Positions 52,970 through 62,268 of a stretch of DNA of 64,000 nucleotides are shown piece by piece (the first letter of the stretch is position 1; each line of letters starts with the position of its first letter). The stretch lies in the NCBI RefSeq assembly GCF_947503375.1, contig NZ_CANNDQ010000002.1, positions 521,182 to 585,181 of the forward strand, written 5' to 3'. A program made the position numbers and the translations under genes. This stretch comes from an uncultured Psychroserpens sp. Its GTDB lineage: Bacteria; Bacteroidota; Bacteroidia; Flavobacteriales; Flavobacteriaceae. The notes under the pieces are model-generated. The model did no database searches. It had not been told where the DNA came from and saw only the letters and a program-made list of their open reading frames with translations.

Positions 52970-54049
52970 TTATCCGTAATGTTCGCCAAACTTATCTTTA
53001 ACTTTTTGGAGCACTTTTTTAATGTCTTGCTCCTTTGTCTTTGGAAAGATAAGCAAAACTTCGTCTTTATCTACAATTATATAATCGTGTAAACCATCAA
53101 CAACTACAATTTTATCGTTCTTAGTACGAATCATATTGCCTGAAGCATCATCTGTTAAGGTTCTAGAATTCACAACAGCATTATTACTTTCATCCTTATC
53201 AAGTTTATCGTACAAACTCCCCCAAGTTCCAAGGTCATTCCAATCAAAAGTGGCAGGAAGTACATATACATTGTGAGATGATTCCATGATAGCATAATCT
53301 ACAGATATATTTTCTGCTTTTCCATAATTATCTCTTACAAAATCATCTTCAAAATCTGTATTATAGACCTCAATACCTTTTTCAAAAAGACGATATAATT
53401 CAGGTTGATTATTCTTGTATGCATTTACAACACTATTTACGCTCCAAATGAATATACCTGCATTCCAAAGGAAATTACCTTGTACTATAAACTGTTTAGC
53501 TGTTTCATAATCTGGTTTTTCTCTAAATTGAGCTACAGTTTTGATGGCTGAGTTTGATAGTTTATCATACTCAATATAGCCGTAACCAGTATTAGGAAAT
53601 GTAGGTTGAATTCCTAAAGTCATTAATGCATCATTTTGAGCGCAAAAGTTAAATGCGTGTTGCACATTATCTGTAAAGGCTTGTTCATCTTCAATCCAAT
53701 GGTCGCTTGGTGCAACAATCATAACTGCATCTTTATTCTCTTTTTGAATTTTTAGTGCTGCATATAAAATACAGGGCGCGGTATTTCGCATGGCTGGTTC
53801 TAAAACAACTTGTCGCTTTGTGACTTCAGGTATCTGTTCAAATACTAGATTATTATAGCGTTCATTGGTTAAAATGAAAATATTCTCTTTAGGAATTAAA
53901 TTTGCCAATCTATTAAATGTTTTTTGAATCAATGTATCTCCAGTTCCAAGCATATCATGAAACTGCTTCGGAAAATCTTGAGTACTAACTGGCCAAAATC
54001 GTGATCCTACTCCTCCTGCCATTAATATGGCGTAATAATTTCTATTCAT
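52970..54049 (-). CDS. manC: Mannose-1-phosphate guanylyltransferase
   Basis: Makes GDP-mannose from mannose-1-phosphate and GTP for envelope glycans. The 359-residue monofunctional form has YYAILMAGGVGSRFWPVSTQ with the signature GGVGSRFWP (12-20), then FPKQFHDMLG, IVAPSDHWI and FREKPDYETAKQFI, plus NAGIFIWSV and FDWNDLGTWGS. It lacks the isomerase half found in the larger AlgA type. Gene order SprT-manC-DUF389 (gaps of 1 and 2 bases) indicates one operon. Confidence 0.95.
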   Translation of the reverse strand: MNRNYYAILMAGGVGSRFWPVSTQDFPKQFHDMLGTGDTLIQKTFNRLANLIPKENIFILTNERYNNLVFEQIPEVTKRQVVLEPAMRNTAPCILYAALKIQKENKDAVMIVAPSDHWIEDEQAFTDNVQHAFNFCAQNDALMTLGIQPTFPNTGYGYIEYDKLSNSAIKTVAQFREKPDYETAKQFIVQGNFLWNAGIFIWSVNSVVNAYKNNQPELYRLFEKGIEVYNTDFEDDFVRDNYGKAENISVDYAIMESSHNVYVLPATFDWNDLGTWGSLYDKLDKDESNNAVVNSRTLTDDASGNMIRTKNDKIVVVDGLHDYIIVDKDEVLLIFPKTKEQDIKKVLQKVKDKFGEHYG

Positions 54050-54050
54050 T

Positions 54051-54650
54051 TTAATTATTTAATAGTTCTACCTCTGCATTTGGATTGAATAAATACAGTT
54101 TTCCCGTTTTCAATTCAACGCATTCAAAACGCTTAACGCGTCTATTGCCTTTTTTAAAAACTTTTCCATTGTATAATTTAAAATCACTTCCAAAAGGGAC
54201 TTCAAAAATATAGGTTTTATCGTTAGGTTCATCAAATTGTTTTAAAGCTAATGCTAGTTGGGCATCTGAATCACTGCTAGCTTTAGGATTTTTAAAGTGT
54301 CTTGCTAATAATGGCAATAGGTTTTCAGGAAATATCTCTGGGTTTAAAAAAGGCAGCATCAAATGTTGAAATGTTCGCTTCCACTCTATTCCGTGAGGTT
54401 TTATGTGCTTTCCAAATGATTTATACGCTTCAAAATGTGAAACCTCATGTATTAATGTTATTAAAAAGCGGTAGCTATTTAAATTAGAGTTTACTGTGAT
54501 TTGATGTTTTCCATTAGGCAATCTTCTATAATCTCCATGTCTTGTTTTACGTTCCTGTTTGATCTTAACAACAAGATGATCATATTTTAGCAGCTCTAAA
54601 ACTTGAGGAATGGCTTTTTCTGGTATAAATGCTTGAAGTGTTTGTTGCAT
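54051..54650 (-). CDS. SprT-like zinc protease-fold protein
   Basis: A 199-residue protein with the zinc motif HEVSHFEAY (His68, Glu69, His72) and a third ligand likely in HIKPHGIEWKR (about 82-92). The family resembles SprT and the eukaryotic DNA-protein-crosslink protease SPRTN, although bacterial function is unsettled. Cytosolic, first gene of the SprT-manC-DUF389 operon (manC ATG one base after its stop). Confidence 0.88.
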   Translation of the reverse strand: MQQTLQAFIPEKAIPQVLELLKYDHLVVKIKQERKTRHGDYRRLPNGKHQITVNSNLNSYRFLITLIHEVSHFEAYKSFGKHIKPHGIEWKRTFQHLMLPFLNPEIFPENLLPLLARHFKNPKASSDSDAQLALALKQFDEPNDKTYIFEVPFGSDFKLYNGKVFKKGNRRVKRFECVELKTGKLYLFNPNAEVELLNN

Positions 54651-54668
54651 GAAACAAAGCTAATATAA

Positions 54669-55685
54669 TCAGTACAAAATATTATCTTTTGGTTGTTCGT
54701 TTTCTGGCAAATTCTTTTCATCGAGTATATCACGCAAATCTATTTCAATGGTTTTACATAATGCAGTCATTGGCACATCATTAATTCGACCTTCAAAAGG
54801 ATCTTCACTATTATCACCAATGCTTTCCATAGTAGCGAAAATCCAAGAAATTAAAACAGAAAAAGGAATCATTAAGAACACATACCAAGGCTCGATCGTT
54901 CCAACTGTAGCCATTGAGTCATCTTCAAAAATGTCTAACAGTCCAAATGGCAAAAGCAAAATGAAAATCCATGTGAATACTTTTGAGAAATAACCATATT
55001 GTCTTGGAAATGGTGTGTTTTTTATACGTTCACACTTTCCTTGTAAGTTGTAGAACTCTTCTATACAAGATTGTAATTGATCTTCTTGAAAACCGTCAAT
55101 ATAGTCATTGGCTCTACACGCTTTTATATCTAAGCCTTGATTTTTCACTAAATGTGTTGCTGGATTGACACGTGTTTCTAGGTCTTCATACTCGGTTTGA
55201 TTGACCAAACCTATTGCGGCATTACAAGAGATGTTACGCTCTCCATGCCTATCAAACAACGCTTCAACTGCTTTGTTTTCTTTAATAGTCCAAGGTTTAG
55301 GTTGGCGTAATTGAATACGCAAGGCATTTATCCAAGCCACATGTCTATGTATCAATTTGGCATGCAGCTTTTTGTTTTCTTCAGCATTATTAGTTTCTAT
55401 AAAACTAATGACATGAACTGCCCAAGTACGACTATAATTAACAATCCCTCCCCAAATTTTTCTCGCTTCCCAAAAACGATCATAACTCTGGCTATTCTTA
55501 AAACCAATATAAAATGCAACAGCAATACCAATAACACTTAAAGGCTGAAATGGGATATCAATAAAACTCCATCCCAAATAGTAATAAGCACAAAAAATCA
55601 CACCTGCATATACAGTAAATAAAATTAAATTTTTCCATGAATAACGTAAAATAAGTCCCCATCCTATATTTCTTTTTATATACAT
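54669..55685 (-). CDS. Bestrophin-family ion channel protein
   Basis: A 338-residue membrane protein of the bestrophin/YneE family (UPF0187). It starts IKRNIGWGLILRYSWKNLIL and has the family blocks VIGIAVAFYIGFKNSQSYDR, FWEARKIWGGIVNYSRTWAV and DPFEGRINDVPMTALCKTIE. About four helices are seen. Bacterial members conduct small ions (Na+/K+ or Cl-) as pentamers. It is a separate unit, 18 bases upstream of the SprT gene on the same strand, so read-through is possible. Confidence 0.92.
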   Translation of the reverse strand: MYIKRNIGWGLILRYSWKNLILFTVYAGVIFCAYYYLGWSFIDIPFQPLSVIGIAVAFYIGFKNSQSYDRFWEARKIWGGIVNYSRTWAVHVISFIETNNAEENKKLHAKLIHRHVAWINALRIQLRQPKPWTIKENKAVEALFDRHGERNISCNAAIGLVNQTEYEDLETRVNPATHLVKNQGLDIKACRANDYIDGFQEDQLQSCIEEFYNLQGKCERIKNTPFPRQYGYFSKVFTWIFILLLPFGLLDIFEDDSMATVGTIEPWYVFLMIPFSVLISWIFATMESIGDNSEDPFEGRINDVPMTALCKTIEIDLRDILDEKNLPENEQPKDNILY

Positions 55686-55864
55686 AAATCAATTGTGTTT
55701 GTTCGTCTTTAAAAATAAGCATTTTTGACTCACCATTAATTGTTAAAATGTATTAGCTTTCGGAAATATATTCAATAAGTTTTAGCTGTGAGCATCTTGT
55801 TAGGTCAAAGTGTTGTGCTTTATGATTACTAATTTTCATCTTCTAATTAGCAAATAAAACAAAT

Positions 55865-55892
55865 TACCCTTTGATTAAAAATTCAAAGGGTA
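55865..55892 (-). terminator. Intrinsic terminator downstream of the DUF4349 gene
   Basis: TACCCTTTGA (55865-55874) and TCAAAGGGTA (55883-55892) pair over 10 bp with an eight-base loop; on the minus strand the tail is AATTTGTTTT. It lies 16 bases past the DUF4349 stop codon. Confidence 0.75.
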
Positions 55893-55907
55893 TTCATAAT
55901 ATGTGGA

Positions 55908-56774
55908 TTATTTCTTAAACTTTAGTTTTCTTCTAACTAAAAAATAAGTAATGGCTCCTAGAATAATCAATGGCCAAACATGTATAATTCCTAAAACAAT
56001 ATTTTCAATGAAATGCCAACCAAATATTAATGCTTCTTTAGATTTTGACCAAAATGTCTTATGATATACGGTTGGTTCTTCCTTAAAATCGACAGTTTCA
56101 TATAAATCGATTTGAATAGTACTATAGGATACCTTGTTCGTTAAATATTTTAAACGCCCTTGAGCGGATTCAATTTCTTCTTGAATGATGCGTAATTTTT
56201 CTTCAGTGGCTAGAATATCTTCAACCGTAATGGCTTTTTTACGCAGAATAGACTCGTAACGTGATTTCACTTCTTTTTTAGTCTCTAATCTAGCCTGAAT
56301 ATCAATATATTCTTCAGTAACATCTTTAGTGGTAATATTTTCATACTCTACAAAATCTACCATAAAACCTATAGAATCCATCATGATATCAAAATGCTGT
56401 TGCGGAATTTTAATGGTAAATCTATTTTCTTTTTGATATAAATTATTTTCAAACCTTAAATCAGAAATATAAGCACCATAATTTTGCGCTATCCGTTTGA
56501 TCCTTCTTGTGGCAATTTTGACATCTTCAACTTTATATCTTGCATTTGCCGATTTAATGATTTTCAAATCTGCAGGTACTTGATGGGTTCCAACTTGAGA
56601 TTTTATAGTCGTTTCATCATCAAGCTCTACTGCTGCGTAATCATACTTAACATCTGCTGATTTTACAGAAACGCTTTCATTTGAACTCATATTTTCTTTA
56701 CATGCCATAAAAGAAATAGCGACACATGAGATGAGAATTAATTTAATTTTTAATTTCACAAAGATTGCATTCAT
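55908..56774 (-). CDS. DUF4349 lipoprotein with C-terminal membrane helix
   Basis: A 288-residue envelope protein. Signal sequence with lipobox FMACK (Cys25), a DUF4349 domain (IKSANARYKVEDVKIATRRI, then ISDLRFENNLYQKENRFTIK), a coiled coil (about 160-205, KSRYESILRKKAITVEDILA) and a transmembrane helix near the C terminus (about 255-280, IVLGIIHVWPLIILGAITYF). DUF4349 proteins are widespread and without known function, thought to sense or span the envelope. It stands alone, divergent from the gene at 56907. Confidence 0.88.
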   Translation of the reverse strand: MNAIFVKLKIKLILISCVAISFMACKENMSSNESVSVKSADVKYDYAAVELDDETTIKSQVGTHQVPADLKIIKSANARYKVEDVKIATRRIKRIAQNYGAYISDLRFENNLYQKENRFTIKIPQQHFDIMMDSIGFMVDFVEYENITTKDVTEEYIDIQARLETKKEVKSRYESILRKKAITVEDILATEEKLRIIQEEIESAQGRLKYLTNKVSYSTIQIDLYETVDFKEEPTVYHKTFWSKSKEALIFGWHFIENIVLGIIHVWPLIILGAITYFLVRRKLKFKK

Positions 56775-56906
56775 AATTTTATATTTTTAATGATTGTGAA
56801 GCAAATCTAAAGCGCAAACATGCACTCTAGTTGTAAAGCTATTGTAAACTGATTGTAAATTGTTTTACAATGCTCAAGCACTTGTAAATAAGTTGATTAT
56901 ATCTAT

Positions 56907-57797
56907 TTGAATCCTGAAGAAACATATCTATTCAACCAACTTAAAGCTAATGTAGTTTCAAAGTATCTTGCAACCCATAGCACGTCTTCTAATGTGAAAG
57001 ATTGGAATGGTGATGATATCGCACTATTTCAAGAAGATTTATTTTCAGAAGTAAAAGCAAAAGTAAGTGAGAAATGGTTTTATACCTATTTCAAAAACGA
57101 AGTCACAAAACTACCTCGAATTGACATGCTTAATATGCTAAGTAACTATATTGGTTATGAGAATTGGAATGCTTTTAAATCTGTTCATATTAGTAAAATG
57201 CTAGTTAATAAAAAAAAGAAAATATTCGTTTTACCTCTTATTTTTATGCCCATATTAGTTGTATTTGTGCTTACTATGAACAGACAAAATAAATTCCAAT
57301 TTTGCTTTATTGATAATTTGAGTAATGCCAACATAACCGAAATTCCTCTAGATATAAAAATTTTACAAAATCAACAATCGCCTTTATATTTTAAAACAGA
57401 TAGTTTAGGGTGCTTCACGTATAAAACTAAAGAAAAGGTAGTACGCTTTGTGGTTTCATCACCTTATCATAAAACAGATACAATTATTAGATCTATAGAT
57501 ACTAATAAGCATAATATTGTAAGGCTCAATAGCGATGATTATGCACTTATTTTAAAATATTATACTGAAGGGAATGTGAAAGATTGGACGAAACACAAAC
57601 GTAAATTAGAAAAGTTGTTTGATGATGATGCCCAAATTTACAGACTTTATGATAATAATATTGGTGTTGAATTGTTAAGTAAGAACGAGTTTATAAGAAC
57701 ACTTACTTTGCCTACAGAAAACTTAAAACGGATTACTATTCTCGATAAAGCCTTTGAAAACGAAAAAATTGTTTCACTAAAATTCGTTATTAGATGA
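56907..57797 (+). CDS. Unrecognised protein with a TTG start and one membrane helix
   Basis: A 296-residue protein. TTG at 56907 is the only usable start after the upstream stop at 56889; residues NPEETYLFNQLKANVVSKYL follow. The first ~95 residues are helical and cytosolic, one transmembrane helix is near 103-121 (KKIFVLPLIFMPILVVFVLT), and the rest is beta-rich with an Asp/Asn pattern typical of extracytoplasmic domains. I know no family name for it. Its stop overlaps the next gene by four bases, so the pair is translated together. Confidence 0.65.
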   Translation: MNPEETYLFNQLKANVVSKYLATHSTSSNVKDWNGDDIALFQEDLFSEVKAKVSEKWFYTYFKNEVTKLPRIDMLNMLSNYIGYENWNAFKSVHISKMLVNKKKKIFVLPLIFMPILVVFVLTMNRQNKFQFCFIDNLSNANITEIPLDIKILQNQQSPLYFKTDSLGCFTYKTKEKVVRFVVSSPYHKTDTIIRSIDTNKHNIVRLNSDDYALILKYYTEGNVKDWTKHKRKLEKLFDDDAQIYRLYDNNIGVELLSKNEFIRTLTLPTENLKRITILDKAFENEKIVSLKFVIR

Positions 57798-58276
57798 AAA
57801 ATATCTTATACATATTACTTATACTTTTCTTAATTAATTGTAAGAATAATGAGCAAATGAATATCGAAGATTTGAAAGTAGAATCAGTAGAAATAGATGA
57901 AGAAATTATCTATAGTTCTAAAATTAACCACCAAACTATTGCTACGCATAAGCTTGAAGAATACTTTGATCTTTTAAAATTGAAAGAGAATCATCCAAAT
58001 TTTAAAGATGATATTCTGCTACAGTTGAATGCTTTGAGTAAAGATAGGCTGTTAGATTATAATATTGCCAAAATTCTTTCTATTGAAAATATTGAACAAA
58101 TAGGAGAAATTAAAAAGGTTTCAGATTCAGTCGAAAAATTGCAATTAAAATTTAATATCGTTTTAGAAAATGAAACCATAACAGATTCAATTCTAGCAAT
58201 TATAACTTCAAGACCTATTATTTTAGATGGTGAAGAGATTATATCTAATAAAATCACGTTTTCAAGATTTGATTAG
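57794..58276 (+). CDS. Small lipoprotein, unrecognised
   Basis: A 160-residue lipoprotein: signal sequence NILYILLILFLINCKNN with lipobox Cys16, then a charged helical mature part (KLEEYFDLLKLKENHPNFKD and DSVEKLQLKFNIVLENETIT). No family recognised. It starts inside the stop of the preceding gene (ATGA) and its last 15 bases overlap the 3' end of the convergent HAD gene. The pair looks like a small envelope module of unknown purpose. Confidence 0.65.
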   Translation: MKNILYILLILFLINCKNNEQMNIEDLKVESVEIDEEIIYSSKINHQTIATHKLEEYFDLLKLKENHPNFKDDILLQLNALSKDRLLDYNIAKILSIENIEQIGEIKKVSDSVEKLQLKFNIVLENETITDSILAIITSRPIILDGEEIISNKITFSRFD

Positions 58277-58909
58277 CACATCTTGAATACTGCCCATGGT
58301 TTTAAAGGTTTTTGTTGCTGCTGCAAGCTCATTATTATAATCATGTTGTGCGAAACCGAAAACATCAAAACCTCCATTTTTAGCGGCTATTACTCCAGTT
58401 AAACTATCTTCTATGACGATACAATCTTTAGGTAAAAACCCCATAGACTCAGCTGCCCATAAAAAAACTGCTGGACTTGGCTTCCACTTTTGAATTGCAT
58501 AACAACTGAATATTTTGTCTTCAAAGTAAGGTAATAAACCCGTGAGTTCAAGATTAAGTCTAATCTTATTTTCAGGTCCACTAGAAGCAACACAAAATGG
58601 AATGTTCAAATTCTTTATTAATTGTGTGATTCCATCTATTGGTTTAATGTTAGTTTTAAATGCTTGAAAGCTACGTTCTCTGTAAATTTCAATAAAATGT
58701 TCTGGAAGAGGAACACTTATTAATTTTTCAATTTTATTTACACATGATTGAATAGATCCACCTTTAAAATGTTGATACGCATAATCAAGATCTATTCCTG
58801 CTCCTAATTCATTAGCCATGTTTACTAAGACTTGATTGCCGATTGGCTCACTATCTACTAAAACACCATCGCAATCAAAAATAACGCACTTATAGTTTGG
58901 CATGTTCAA
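58262..58909 (-). CDS. HAD-superfamily phosphatase, beta-phosphoglucomutase-like
   Basis: A 215-residue cytosolic enzyme. Motif I is FDCDGVLVDSEP (nucleophile Asp12, acid/base Asp14), motif II FCVASSGPENKIRLN, motif III/IV KPSPAVFLWAAESMG and CIVIEDSLTGVIAAKNGG. A helical cap (about 20-85) places it near sugar-phosphate phosphatases and beta-phosphoglucomutases; substrate unknown. Its ATG overlaps the stop of the SDR gene by four bases, so it belongs to the M28-SDR-HAD operon. Confidence 0.9.
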   Translation of the reverse strand: MNMPNYKCVIFDCDGVLVDSEPIGNQVLVNMANELGAGIDLDYAYQHFKGGSIQSCVNKIEKLISVPLPEHFIEIYRERSFQAFKTNIKPIDGITQLIKNLNIPFCVASSGPENKIRLNLELTGLLPYFEDKIFSCYAIQKWKPSPAVFLWAAESMGFLPKDCIVIEDSLTGVIAAKNGGFDVFGFAQHDYNNELAAATKTFKTMGSIQDVLIKS

Positions 58910-59592
58910 GGAGTAGAATTAGAAACCTGTAAGACTTTACCATTATAATACTGATTTCCTTTTAGAGCAAAATCTTGAATATATACTGCCATTTCCTTTG
59001 CAGTAGTTGGTGCTTCAAAGTCTGGGAATGCCTCTTTAAGCATCTCTGTTTGTACAGCTCCGAGAGCTAGTACATTAAATTGTGGACCAGTGGTTTTATA
59101 TTCTTCTGCTAACAATTCGGTAAGTGTAATTACAGCACCTTTACTTGAGCTATATGCTGCTAACCCAGGGAATTTCATACTACCTTGAATTCCACCCATT
59201 GAGCTAACTGTTACAACATGTCCATCGCTTTTCATAAACGGCAAAACAACGCGCGTCATTTCAGAAACACCAAAGACATTAGTTTCATACACTTTAGTAA
59301 AGTCCTTAAATGATGTTTGGGCAAATGGTTTGTTGAGCAACATTCCAGCGTTATTGATGAGAACATCTACATGCTTCCACTCATTTTCTATGAATTGTGT
59401 AACTTTTTGATAATCGTCTTGATCACATAAATCGAAAGCAAAAGAAGAAATATTATCAAAGTTAAGATTAGTAACAGGTTGAGCATTTCTTGATAATGCC
59501 AAAACATTATGCCCATGACTTGCAAACAAGTGAACCAACTCAAAGCCAATACCTCTACTAGTACCAGTAATGATAATATTTTTAATGCTCAT
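58906..59592 (-). CDS. Short-chain dehydrogenase/reductase
   Basis: A 228-residue classical SDR. Cofactor motif TGTSRGIG (9-16), NNAG (80-83), catalytic Ser130 or 131, and Tyr147-x3-Lys151 in AAYSSSKGAV are all present, so it should be an active NAD(P)-dependent oxidoreductase. Substrate unknown. It overlaps the M28 peptidase gene by 11 bases and the HAD gene by four, so the three are translationally coupled. Confidence 0.93.
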   Translation of the reverse strand: MSIKNIIITGTSRGIGFELVHLFASHGHNVLALSRNAQPVTNLNFDNISSFAFDLCDQDDYQKVTQFIENEWKHVDVLINNAGMLLNKPFAQTSFKDFTKVYETNVFGVSEMTRVVLPFMKSDGHVVTVSSMGGIQGSMKFPGLAAYSSSKGAVITLTELLAEEYKTTGPQFNVLALGAVQTEMLKEAFPDFEAPTTAKEMAVYIQDFALKGNQYYNGKVLQVSNSTP

Positions 59593-60553
59593 ACATTACA
59601 ATCTCTTTAGTTTTAGTATTACTCATTGCTTCAATTGCAAGAGTTACCTTATTAATAAAACTAGCCATAAACTCGTAATCTAATTCAGATGGCTCATCAT
59701 CTGCATGGTGGTAATAATCAAAGTTTGATAGGTCACAAGATGATATGGATTGACAAGGTGCTTTGAAAATAGCATAAAACGGATAATTATCTGAACGCTT
59801 AAAAAGCTGATATTTAATTGCAATTTCAGATGCTCCTAAATAATTTGTTTCGTTTAGGTACTCATTCATTTTTGTTGCCATGTTAGACAAATCATAACCT
59901 GTTACGAAGGCTTGGTATTTTTTATCCTTAAGCGGTACACCTACCATTTCAAAATTAACCATTGTATAAAGGTTTAGCGCTTCAGATTTTAATCGTTCAG
60001 CTAAATGAGTAGAACCAAGTAAACCCATTTCTTCAGCTGTAAATAAGGCAAATATTATACTGCGTTTATTGTTTTTATTAGTTGCAAAATATTTAGCCAT
60101 AGCTAAAACTGCCGCTGTTCCTGCTGCATTATCATTAGCACCATTTGCTATAGAATCTGTCTCAGTAAGTCTTCCTCCAGAGGTTTTACTTTTGGCAGCA
60201 CTTCCGTAACCAATATGATCATAATGAGCACCTAATATGATGACCTCATCTTTAAGTTTAGCATCTGTACCTTCAATAAAACCAACTACATTAAATGCAT
60301 TAATACTATCTATTTTGAACTCATCTCTATACGTTTCAAAATAAGGTTTTACACCATAAGATCTGAATTGGTTTTCAATGTAAGTGGCAGCTTTATCTAT
60401 ACCTTCATCACCAGTTTTTCGACCTTGCAACTCATCAGACGCTAAATAATTAACCATAGCTTTAACTTCATCACTAGTAATACTTGGTGCTTTTTTATCT
60501 GGTTGACTACTAGCAACAAAAAACAATAAAATAAGAGATACAATCGTTTTCAT
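59582..60553 (-). CDS. Exported M28-family zinc aminopeptidase
   Basis: A 323-residue metallopeptidase. Signal peptide 1-17 (MKTIVSLILLFFVASSQ), then the zinc ligands in VIILGAHYDHIGYG, GANDNAAGTAAVLAM and IIFALFTAEEMGLLGS, typical of the two-zinc M28 site. It removes N-terminal residues from peptides outside the cytoplasm. I prefer ATG 60553, which gives a normal signal peptide; an upstream in-frame ATG at 60574 adds seven residues. Between it and aceF lies a strong terminator, so it starts its own operon. Confidence 0.93.
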   Translation of the reverse strand: MKTIVSLILLFFVASSQPDKKAPSITSDEVKAMVNYLASDELQGRKTGDEGIDKAATYIENQFRSYGVKPYFETYRDEFKIDSINAFNVVGFIEGTDAKLKDEVIILGAHYDHIGYGSAAKSKTSGGRLTETDSIANGANDNAAGTAAVLAMAKYFATNKNNKRSIIFALFTAEEMGLLGSTHLAERLKSEALNLYTMVNFEMVGVPLKDKKYQAFVTGYDLSNMATKMNEYLNETNYLGASEIAIKYQLFKRSDNYPFYAIFKAPCQSISSCDLSNFDYYHHADDEPSELDYEFMASFINKVTLAIEAMSNTKTKEIVMYEH

Positions 60554-60581
60554 AATTAGATTTAAAATTCTCATTAAAGGT

Positions 60582-60607
60582 AAAAAATCCTGCTTAATGC
60601 AGGATTT
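60582..60607 (-). terminator. Intrinsic terminator of the pdhA-aceF operon
   Basis: AAATCCTGC and GCAGGATTT (60585-60593 and 60599-60607) form a 9-bp stem with a five-base loop and a T run on the minus strand. It lies 24 bases past the aceF stop and before the M28 gene. Confidence 0.88.
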
Positions 60608-60630
60608 GTGTTAACATTTTTATATGATAG

Positions 60631-62265
60631 TTACAATAACATTGTTACCGGATTTTCTATATACCCTTTTAAGGTTTGCAAAAATTGAGCTCCAGTAGCA
60701 CCATCAATAGTTCTATGATCACATGCCATAGATAATTTCATTGTGTTGCCTACTACAACCTTTCCTTCTTTGACTACTGGTTTTTCAATTATTGCTCCTA
60801 CAGATAATATAGCTGAGTTAGGTTGGTTTATAATAGATGTAAAGCTCTCAATGCCAAACATCCCTAAATTAGAAACCGTAAATGTACTACCTTCCATTTC
60901 ATCTAAAGTAAGTTTTTTATTTCTAGCTCTACCAGCATAATCCTTAACTGCTGCACCTATTTGTGTCAAACTTTGTTCGTTAGCAAAACGAACTACAGGC
61001 ACTACAAGTCCATCTGGAACTGCAACTGCAACACCAATATGAACATGATTATTTAAGCGCATCTTATCATCAAACCATTGCGAATTTACTTGTGGATGTT
61101 GTTTTAATGCTAAAGCACAAGCCTTAACAATCATATCATTGTATGAAATCTTTGTGTCAGGAAGTGAATTATATTGTGCTCTAAAGGCAATAGCATTCTC
61201 CATATCAAACTCTACATTGAGATAATAGTGTGGCGCAGTAAATTTAGATTTTGCTAAATTTTTAGCAATTGCTTTTCGCATGTTTGAATTTGCTACTTCA
61301 TCATAATCTTCTTGACCAGTAGGAACAAACTTTCCAACAGATGCTGGTTGAGATGTAGGTGTAAAATTCTCAATATCGCGTTTTACTATTCTCCCATTTT
61401 CTCCACTACCTCTAACTTGAGATAAGTTTATCCCTTTCTCCTCAGCCATTTTCTTAGCTAATGGAGACACAAATACTCTTTCATTGGATGTAGCTGTAGT
61501 TGCTACTGGAGTAGAAGTTGCTGCTGGAATCTCTTTTTTAGATTCTTCCTTAGGAGCTTCAACTGTTTTTTTATGTTCTTGTTTAGGTTGTTCTTCTTTA
61601 GCTTCAGAAGCGGTTGCTACTTTAAAATTTTTTGCAACATTTGACACGTCAGTACCAGCTGGTCCAATGATGGCTAGTAATGCATCTACTTTGGCTGACT
61701 CACCTTCATTCAATCCAACATGAAGTAAAGTTCCAGATTGAAACGATTCAAATTCCATAGTTGCCTTATCGGTCTCGATTTCAGCTAAAATATCACCTTC
61801 TTCTACAGTATCACCAACTTTTTTCAACCAAGTGGCTACGGTACCTTCCTCCATAGTATCACTTAATCTTGGCATGGTAACCACGATAACTCCTTCTGGT
61901 AATTCTTCACTAGGTTCTGACACATTAGCTTCTTCATCTGTAAGATTTGTCGTCACTGTCTCATTTGCATCAGTTTCAGCTTTAGTGTCTTCAGCAGCTC
62001 CATTTAATAATCCTGAAATATCTTCGCCTTCATCACCTATTATGGCCAAAAGTGAGTCTACCTTCGCTGTTTCGCCTTCTTGGATACCAATATGGAGTAA
62101 TGTCCCTTCATTAAAAGATTCAAACTCCATAGTTGCCTTGTCAGTCTCGATTTCGGCTAATATATCGCCCTCTTCAACTTTATCTCCAACTTTTTTCAAC
62201 CAAGTAGCGACAGTACCTTCTTCCATGGTGTCACTCAAACGAGGCATATTAATTACTTCTGCCAT
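60631..62265 (-). CDS. aceF: Pyruvate dehydrogenase E2, dihydrolipoamide acetyltransferase, two lipoyl domains
   Basis: Core of the pyruvate dehydrogenase complex; transfers the acetyl group from lipoate to CoA. The 544-residue protein has two lipoyl domains, each with the lipoylated lysine in ETDKATMEFES (Lys43 and Lys167), a Glu/Ala-rich linker, an E1/E3-binding domain (about 263-300, VSPLAKKMAEEKGINLSQVR) and a catalytic domain with CDHRTIDGATGAQFL carrying the catalytic His. It is 3 bases downstream of pdhA. No E1-beta gene lies between, so the beta subunit is elsewhere, as in other Flavobacteriaceae. Confidence 0.97.
   Translation of the reverse strand: MAEVINMPRLSDTMEEGTVATWLKKVGDKVEEGDILAEIETDKATMEFESFNEGTLLHIGIQEGETAKVDSLLAIIGDEGEDISGLLNGAAEDTKAETDANETVTTNLTDEEANVSEPSEELPEGVIVVTMPRLSDTMEEGTVATWLKKVGDTVEEGDILAEIETDKATMEFESFQSGTLLHVGLNEGESAKVDALLAIIGPAGTDVSNVAKNFKVATASEAKEEQPKQEHKKTVEAPKEESKKEIPAATSTPVATTATSNERVFVSPLAKKMAEEKGINLSQVRGSGENGRIVKRDIENFTPTSQPASVGKFVPTGQEDYDEVANSNMRKAIAKNLAKSKFTAPHYYLNVEFDMENAIAFRAQYNSLPDTKISYNDMIVKACALALKQHPQVNSQWFDDKMRLNNHVHIGVAVAVPDGLVVPVVRFANEQSLTQIGAAVKDYAGRARNKKLTLDEMEGSTFTVSNLGMFGIESFTSIINQPNSAILSVGAIIEKPVVKEGKVVVGNTMKLSMACDHRTIDGATGAQFLQTLKGYIENPVTMLL
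61737..61873 (-). repeat. Internal repeat: second lipoyl-domain coding block
   Basis: This block closely matches the block around 62109-62247 in the same gene; the two encode near-identical lipoyl domains. They arose by duplication inside aceF. Silent differences between the copies show it is not very recent. Confidence 0.75.
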
Positions 62266-62268
62266 AGC

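Noticed and set aside
60631..62265. aceF repeats as a mobile or CRISPR-like repeat
   Set aside because: They encode two lipoyl domains, a normal feature of E2 proteins.
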